Shown piece after piece: positions 7,613 to 11,639 of a stretch of DNA of 11,639 bases. The position numbers were made by a program, and so were the translations under genes. Each line of letters begins with the position of its first letter. The stretch's first letter is position 1. The notes under the pieces were generated by a model. It worked only from the letters and a program-made list of their open reading frames with translations. It did not search any database and was not told where the DNA came from. The stretch lies in assembly GCA_023250585.1 (NCBI GenBank), contig JAHFAK010000014.1:1-11639 (forward strand), written 5' to 3'. This stretch comes from Deltaproteobacteria bacterium. GTDB lineage: Bacteria; Bdellovibrionota_F; JAHFAK01.

Positions 7613-8641
7613 ATGAAATTAAAACATGAAAAATATACTTTAGAGTTAAGTTCAACACGAAGAATTGCGAGTGGTTCATTTGATAGTAAAGATAATATCC
7701 TTGTTAATTTATTTTTTGAAAACATACAGGGAATCGGGGAAGCAGTTCCTATTCATCAATTCAATGAAGATTATATATCAATTGATTCATGGTTTGATTC
7801 AATCCAAGAGGACATTCCTGCAAATCCTGAGGAAATAAAAAGTACTGCTGATCTTTTAAGCGAGAAGAGAGTACCCAATTCAGTTATCGCTGCAATTGAT
7901 ATGTGTCTTTATGATATTATGGGAAAAATAAAACGTACGTCGCTGTATTCGATGCTTGGGCTCTTTTATATCCCCCAAGGGCCTGTTTCAAAAACTATTT
8001 ACATCAATACTCCCGAAAAAATGATTGAACAAGCGATTCGTTTTAAAGGCTACCCCGTCATAAAACTCAAAATAAATTCAGAGATGGATTTAGACATGGT
8101 AAAAAAAATCCATGATGCGAGCGGATACAGCAAGCTGATTATCGATAGTAATGAAGGATGGGGTGTTGATGAAGCAATCGATAAAATTCGTTTCTTAAAA
8201 AAACACGAATATATTCTTTTTTTCGAACAGCCAATCCGTGCACGCAATCTTTCGGGGCTTGAGGAAATTAAACGAAAAGTTAATGCTTCTGTATTTCTCG
8301 ATGAAGATATTATTACACTTAAAGATCTCGATGACACGCGTGGGCTAGTCGATGGAGTAAGTTTAAAAATTCAAAAATGCGGAGGAATTTATAAAACAAT
8401 TGAAATGATTACTCGAGCTCGAAAAAACAATTTTAAAGTTCTTTTAAGTTCGTATACTGAAAGTGCTATTTCAATAACCGCAGCTTCTCATTTAATTCCA
8501 CTGGTCGATTTTATCGATCTCGATGGCAATATTTATGTGACTAATGAAAAATATTCAGGAGCGTATATTGATGCAAAAGGGAATATGATTATTCCTTCAA
8601 GACCGGGAATAGGACTGACCGCAATTAATGCACTTCATTAA
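7613..8641 (+). CDS. dgcA: enolase-superfamily epimerase (DgcA / L-Ala-D/L-Glu epimerase type)
   Basis: The 342-residue product has an N-terminal capping domain and a barrel of the muconate-lactonizing-enzyme subgroup. The acid/base lysines are Lys153 in K-L-K at 151-153 and Lys252 in L-K-I-Q-K-C-G-G at 251-258. The metal ligands are Asp178 (I-I-D-S-N), Glu205 (F-F-E-Q-P) and Asp230 (F-L-D-E-D). Near the C-terminus D-L-D at 302-304 matches the Asp-x-Asp motif that, in B. subtilis L-Ala-D/L-Glu epimerase, holds the dipeptide amino group. So it may epimerise Ala-Glu muropeptide fragments, or act as the N-acetyl-glutamate racemase DgcA beside dgcN. The sequence alone does not settle which. AAAAAAGG at 7601-7608 precedes the ATG by 4 bases. 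A palindromic element begins inside its stop codon. Confidence 0.85.
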   Translation: MKLKHEKYTLELSSTRRIASGSFDSKDNILVNLFFENIQGIGEAVPIHQFNEDYISIDSWFDSIQEDIPANPEEIKSTADLLSEKRVPNSVIAAIDMCLYDIMGKIKRTSLYSMLGLFYIPQGPVSKTIYINTPEKMIEQAIRFKGYPVIKLKINSEMDLDMVKKIHDASGYSKLIIDSNEGWGVDEAIDKIRFLKKHEYILFFEQPIRARNLSGLEEIKRKVNASVFLDEDIITLKDLDDTRGLVDGVSLKIQKCGGIYKTIEMITRARKNNFKVLLSSYTESAISITAASHLIPLVDFIDLDGNIYVTNEKYSGAYIDAKGNMIIPSRPGIGLTAINALH

Positions 8642-8765
8642 GGAACCTCTACAAAGGCCCATCTGCATCGTTGCATGTAAAACCACAATCCTCACATACT
8701 ATCAAAGTATGCTCCGGTTGTGGCTTTGCATGCGCCTCGCATCTGGACCTTTGTAGAGGTTCCTT
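8640..8765. repeat. imperfect palindrome between the convergent dgcA and khpA genes
   Basis: The outer 18 bp pair perfectly (8640-8657 with 8748-8765). Inside, about 40 more bases per arm pair in blocks, for example GCATG, CCACAA and CATACT, around a 5-base loop near 8701. Some inner differences would be U-G wobbles in RNA. The repeat overlaps the dgcA stop codon. Taken as 8641-8764 it is flanked by the triplet TTA on both sides (8638-8640 and 8765-8767), as a short target duplication would be. No T-run follows either arm, so it is not a canonical terminator. It may act as a bidirectional transcription barrier or be a small non-coding mobile repeat. It carries no ORF and no transposase. Confidence 0.8.
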
Positions 8766-8795
8766 TATATACAATTTTTTCAGAGAGTTTTAAAG

Positions 8796-9041
8796 TTATC
8801 GTGGATTAAGGGTATCTTTTATTTCCAGTATGATCTTTTTGTTTTGTTTTCCACCAAGCGCTTTAAGAATAGTTCGGATTGCATCAGCTGTTCTGCCTTG
8901 CTTGCCTATAACTTTTCCCGTATCTTCAGCATGTACTTCAAGCTTGTAGATTACCGTATGATCACCAGGAACTGTTTGGATAGAAATTTTGTCTGGATGG
9001 TCAACTATTACACTTACAATTTTAGTAATTAATTCTTCCAT
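8796..9041 (-). CDS. khpA: KhpA-type KH-domain RNA-binding protein
   Basis: The start at 9041 gives 81 residues beginning MEELI, with AGGA 5 bases upstream (TCCT at 9047-9050 on the plus strand). The in-frame extension to 9086 adds 15 residues that do not fit the family. The single KH domain carries the G-K-Q-G loop at 46-49, flanked by the characteristic T-G-K-V-I before it and R-T-A-D-A-I-R-T after it. KhpA, often as a dimer or with KhpB/EloR, binds RNA and affects cell division and envelope synthesis in Gram-positive bacteria. In many genomes the gene sits between rpsP and rimM. Here it is alone, converging on dgcA and diverging from the lipoprotein-xerC-hslV operon. A good sigma-70 promoter lies upstream at 9108-9137 on this strand. 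Confidence 0.92.
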   Translation of the reverse strand: MEELITKIVSVIVDHPDKISIQTVPGDHTVIYKLEVHAEDTGKVIGKQGRTADAIRTILKALGGKQNKKIILEIKDTLNPR

Positions 9042-9076
9042 AAGAATCCTACTTTCTTTTAAAACCGTTAATCGCG

Positions 9077-9105
9077 TTGACTTCAAATTTGCTTTTCATT
9101 ACACT
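9077..9105 (+). promoter_or_regulatory. sigma-70 promoter for the lipoprotein-xerC-hslV operon
   Basis: TTGACT at 9077-9082 and TACACT at 9100-9105 are separated by the ideal 17 bp. This predicts a start near 9112 and a 5' leader of about 45 bases. It faces the khpA promoter, with the -10 boxes only 2 bp apart, so one polymerase should exclude the other. Confidence 0.6.
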
Positions 9106-9107
9106 TA

Positions 9108-9137
9108 ATTATAAAAAGAAAACGTGCAAAAAGTCAA
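9108..9137 (-). promoter_or_regulatory. sigma-70 promoter for khpA
   Basis: Read on the minus strand, TTGACT (9137-9132) is followed after 18 bp by a perfect TATAAT (9113-9108). The predicted start is near 9101, and transcription runs leftward across the opposing promoter into khpA. The leader is about 60 bases. The two -35 boxes form an inverted repeat, GTTGACTT at 9076-9083 and AAGTCAAC at 9131-9138. Confidence 0.65.
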
Positions 9138-9156
9138 CCTACATTATGAGGTTTGA

Positions 9157-10128
9157 ATGGATCGACGATATACGTATACCTATATAATTTTTTTCTTGTT
9201 GATCATTGTTTCGAGCATTTTTTCTTGTCATAAAAAAAATTCTCTGCAATCAGCAGATACGCGAGAAATTACTTCTAACAGTAAAGCCTCTCTCAACTCG
9301 AAAGATATACAATCTATTGATAATAAAGATGAATCTTCACAAGATCTTCCCTTCCGGCCCTATGCCAATGGGCTTACTGAATTAAAAACACATAACTATT
9401 CCGATGCAAAGAGATGGTTTAGTATAACGATTTCTGATTTTCCTAACTCAGAATTTGCAAAAATGGCAAAAGTTATGAACAGTGTTATACTTTTAGCTGA
9501 AGAATTGGGAAATTTACGCTGTTTAAAATTTTGGAATGAAAAAAATGAAAGTCTTAAGGCAAGTGGAGAAACAGGATCGCTTTTACAACAAGCTATTGAA
9601 AGAGATATGGTAGCATTTGAACAAAAAGCTCAAATGCTTGGTAAAGAATTGGTACATTCTTCTACATTAGTCGATATAAAAGACTTAACCGTTGAAAAAT
9701 TTGATCTTTCTCTTTCATTAGAAGAAAAATATGTGAGCGATTTAGATAATACTCAATTTATAGAACTTTTACGTAATGCTACCAATTATGAGCAAATCAA
9801 TGCAGGCAAAGATGAGTTTATTCGAGAGCAGACGATTAAAAATTTTTTATCATTTAGTACTGAATTTTTTAAAGTTACTTTGATGAAAGGAACCGTGAAT
9901 CTTATTGAAGCGCCAGCTGATTATTTAGTTTTTTTAAATGCATTGGGAACGAGGCTCTATTATATTTCAGAGAGTAGTGCACAAGACGAGAATCAGAGAG
10001 TAGAGTATATTGATGCAAGTAAGCGCATTCTTTTAATGGCAAAAACTATTTCTGAAAATGATAAGTATAATGCTCAGCGACTGAAAATAATTGATTTACT
10101 GAATAGAATTGAAAAAGAGTCTCAATGA
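9157..10128 (+). CDS. TPR-like lipoprotein of unknown function
   Basis: The 323-residue product starts at an ATG preceded by GAGG (9148-9151) with 5 bases between. Residues 3-24 form a lipoprotein signal: R3 and R4, a strongly hydrophobic stretch at 10-22 and the lipobox I-F-S-C with Cys24. The lipobox is slightly unusual, with Phe at -2. A Ser/Asn/Lys-rich linker of about 40 residues follows. Next comes one BamD-like helical hairpin with Y-A-N-G-L-x-x-L and F-P-N-S-E-F-A, then a helical region without a domain I recognise. The gene overlaps xerC by 4 bases (ATGA), so the two are translationally coupled. It may be an envelope scaffold or assembly factor, but nothing visible links it functionally to XerC or HslV. 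Confidence 0.85.
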   Translation: MDRRYTYTYIIFFLLIIVSSIFSCHKKNSLQSADTREITSNSKASLNSKDIQSIDNKDESSQDLPFRPYANGLTELKTHNYSDAKRWFSITISDFPNSEFAKMAKVMNSVILLAEELGNLRCLKFWNEKNESLKASGETGSLLQQAIERDMVAFEQKAQMLGKELVHSSTLVDIKDLTVEKFDLSLSLEEKYVSDLDNTQFIELLRNATNYEQINAGKDEFIREQTIKNFLSFSTEFFKVTLMKGTVNLIEAPADYLVFLNALGTRLYYISESSAQDENQRVEYIDASKRILLMAKTISENDKYNAQRLKIIDLLNRIEKESQ

Positions 10129-11045
10129 ATTTTGTAGATATTAATGAATGGATGGGAAAATTCATTACGTATCTAGAGGCCGTTAAGCATTATTCGCCTC
10201 ATACTATTCGCAATTATCATCATGACCTTGTAGAATTTTTAGAATTCTTAAAAAAAGAACATAAAGCTACGGAAACAATAGACAAGTTTTTTATCAGACG
10301 CTATCTTGTAAGTATTCATGATAAAAATACGAAACGAACCGTACGAAGAAAGGTTTCGACGCTGCGAACTTTTTTTGATTTTTTGATTAAGGAAGAAATT
10401 ACCCATGATAATCCTGCACGAAAAATTGATCTTCCAAAACAAGGCCAAAAACTTCCTGAAATTTTGAGTATTGATGAGATGCAGCAGCTCCTCGATTCTT
10501 ATCCCAACAAAGAAGTAAACCTTCGTGAATTACGGGATACCTGTATGCTGGAGCTTTTATATGCGACTGGTATGCGAATCAGTGAACTTGTTTCATTGAA
10601 TCTTGTCGATATTAATAATGATGAAAAATTTGTTAAAGTTCGAGGCAAAGGTAAAAAAGAACGGATTGTCCCCTTTGGAAATAAAGCCCTTGAGCTCGTG
10701 GTAAAATATCTTGCAAAAAGAAAAATAATGATTAATACAGTATCAAAGGAGATGCGAAAGCTACCCCTTTTTGTTAATCAAAGGGGAGAACGTATTTCAG
10801 ATCGGCAGATCCGAAGGATATTGCATAAACGCCTTGTTTTAGTGGGAATTTTAAAAAAAGTGAGTTTACACTCTTTAAGGCATTCATTCGCAACCCATCT
10901 TTTAGATCGTGGAGCTGATTTACGATCAATACAGGAGTTACTGGGGCATGCAAGTCTTGCAACAACTGAGAAATACACGCATCTTTCAACGCAAAAGCTC
11001 ATTGAAATTTATGACAAAACACATGGTTTAGATAAGGATAGATAA
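10125..11045 (+). CDS. xerC: tyrosine recombinase XerC
   Basis: It is the site-specific recombinase that, with XerD, resolves chromosome dimers at dif during division. The 306-residue length is typical. The N-terminal SAM-like DNA-binding domain covers about 6-95 (Y-S-P-H-T-I-R-N-Y). The catalytic domain has the full set: Arg151 (A-T-G-M-R-I-S-E-L), Lys175 (R-G-K-G-K-K), His249 and Arg252 (H-S-L-R-H-S-F-A-T-H), His275 (L-G-H-A-S) and the nucleophile Tyr284 (K-Y-T-H-L-S). Nothing is missing, so it should be active. I choose XerC over XerD because it sits directly upstream of hslV, as in the codV-clpQ order of Bacillus. That is context, not proof. The ATG overlaps the lipoprotein stop. Confidence 0.9.
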   Translation: MNFVDINEWMGKFITYLEAVKHYSPHTIRNYHHDLVEFLEFLKKEHKATETIDKFFIRRYLVSIHDKNTKRTVRRKVSTLRTFFDFLIKEEITHDNPARKIDLPKQGQKLPEILSIDEMQQLLDSYPNKEVNLRELRDTCMLELLYATGMRISELVSLNLVDINNDEKFVKVRGKGKKERIVPFGNKALELVVKYLAKRKIMINTVSKEMRKLPLFVNQRGERISDRQIRRILHKRLVLVGILKKVSLHSLRHSFATHLLDRGADLRSIQELLGHASLATTEKYTHLSTQKLIEIYDKTHGLDKDR

Positions 11046-11573
11046 ATGTTTCACGCAACTACAATTCTTGCAGTTAAGAAAGATAACCATATTGCAATTG
11101 CTGGCGATGGCCAAGTTACTTTTGGCCATTCGGTTTTGAAGAGCAAAGCAAAAAAAGTTCGAAAAATATTTAATGATAAAATCATCGTAGGTTTTGCCGG
11201 TGCTACGGCAGATGCCTTCACTTTATTTGATAAATTCAATGAAAAGTTAGAAAAATATAATGGTAATATTACGAGAGCATCAGTTGAGTTAGCTAAAGAT
11301 TGGAGAACGGACCGAATCTTACGTCGCCTTGAAGCGCTTATGATTGTTGCGGATAAAGATAAAATTTTTACCATTTCAGGAAGTGGAGATGTAATCGAGC
11401 CTGATGATAATATTGCTGCAATTGGATCCGGCGGTCCGTATGCACTTTCTGCTGCGCGAGCTCTTATGAACTTTTCTCCATTATCTGCCGCTGAAATTGT
11501 ACGCGAAGCCATGAATATAGCAGCTGATATTTGTATCTTCACGAATAAAGAGATTGAGGTATTAGAATTATGA
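11046..11573 (+). CDS. hslV: ATP-dependent protease subunit HslV (ClpQ)
   Basis: It is the proteolytic chamber subunit of the cytoplasmic HslUV (ClpQY) protease. The 175-residue protein is full length. By alignment with E. coli HslV the nucleophile is Thr5 in M-F-H-A-T-T-I-L, with Asp21 (G-D-G-Q-V-T) and Lys37 (A-K-K-V-R-K) in the Asp17 and Lys33 positions. G-S-G-G lies at 127-130. The four residues before Thr5 resemble the longer N-termini of Bacillus and Staphylococcus ClpQ and must be trimmed or tolerated. The ATG directly follows the xerC stop, with AAGGA at 11034-11038. The partner ATPase hslU is not in the window. The 66 bases after the stop hold a hairpin arm instead of an immediate hslU start. 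Confidence 0.95.
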   Translation: MFHATTILAVKKDNHIAIAGDGQVTFGHSVLKSKAKKVRKIFNDKIIVGFAGATADAFTLFDKFNEKLEKYNGNITRASVELAKDWRTDRILRRLEALMIVADKDKIFTISGSGDVIEPDDNIAAIGSGGPYALSAARALMNFSPLSAAEIVREAMNIAADICIFTNKEIEVLEL

Positions 11574-11639
11574 TAAGCGAGCAGCGATATGTTCTTTTTT
11601 TATTTTGTATCGATCGCGCTTTCTGTTCTTAATAGTATT
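11572..11639. repeat. second copy of the mdh-type palindromic repeat, cut by the window end
   Basis: GATAAGCGAG (11572-11581) overlaps the hslV stop and is followed after 6 bases by TATGTTCTTTTTTT (11588-11601). Both blocks are identical to 6412-6421 and 6428-6441 and have the same spacing. The 6-base box between them differs: CAGCGA here, AGTGTC there. The right arm is not in the window. By analogy with the mdh copy it should start within about 10 bases past the end. Confidence 0.65.

Noticed and set aside
8640-8765. Integron attC site after dgcA
   Set aside because: attC needs RYYYAAC and GTTRRRY ends. Here the right end reads GGTTCCTT, with pyrimidines where purines are required, and no integrase or cassette array is present.
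9042-9086. Longer N-terminus for khpA
   Set aside because: AGGA sits 5 bases before the ATG at 9041, the shorter protein has the usual KhpA length, and the extension would overlap the opposing promoter's -35 box.
11051-11542. 163-codon open frame antisense to hslV
   Set aside because: It is a mirror of a strongly conserved gene, with no start signal and no recognisable domain.
1-11639. tRNA, rRNA, CRISPR array, prophage or complete insertion sequence
   Set aside because: No cloverleaf with T-loop motif, no regularly spaced repeats, and no transposase or phage gene was seen on either strand.

Overview
The window comes from an AT-rich, diderm (Gram-negative-type) bacterium. Two genes encode likely lipoproteins with lipoboxes, one encodes a large exported TPR protein, and a textbook sigma-54 promoter lies at the left end. 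Nothing visible fixes the phylum. The xerC-hslV pairing and the HslV N-terminus (MFHATT) resemble Bacillus-type and deltaproteobacterial relatives rather than E. coli, and the NAD kinase carries signatures like the mitochondrial NADK2 type. I place it only as an unassigned diderm lineage.

Left block (1-5408): a sigma-54-type promoter (156-171) precedes a tight run of three plus-strand genes. These are a 993-residue exported TPR/BamD-like repeat protein, a TPR lipoprotein of about 443 residues, and an NAD kinase that starts 8 bases after the lipoprotein stop. The two TPR proteins look like the periplasmic and outer-membrane scaffold of an envelope machine of unknown identity.

Middle block (5486-8641): mdh (NAD-dependent malate dehydrogenase, LDH-like type) stands in its own interval and is followed by a near-perfect long hairpin (6416-6532). 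Then comes a two-gene cassette, a DUF1611/DgcN-family P-loop protein and an enolase-superfamily epimerase (DgcA / L-Ala-D/L-Glu epimerase type). Together these point to use of D-glutamate or of cell-wall-derived glutamate dipeptides. A 124-bp imperfect palindrome begins inside the stop codon of the epimerase gene.

Right block (8796-11639): khpA (small KH-domain RNA-binding protein) is on the minus strand. It diverges from a plus-strand operon of a TPR-like lipoprotein, xerC and hslV, in which the genes overlap or abut. The 115-bp divergent spacer holds two well-formed sigma-70 promoters that face each other with only 2 bp between their -10 boxes. Just after hslV the window ends inside what looks like a second copy of the hairpin family seen after mdh.

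The least explained signals are the palindromes. Three of the gene ends in this window (mdh, dgcA, hslV) are followed at once, or overlapped, by a long palindrome or part of one. Two of these share conserved blocks around a variable 6-base box. No tRNA, rRNA, CRISPR array, transposase or prophage gene was seen, and no gene-free stretch exceeds about 215 bases.
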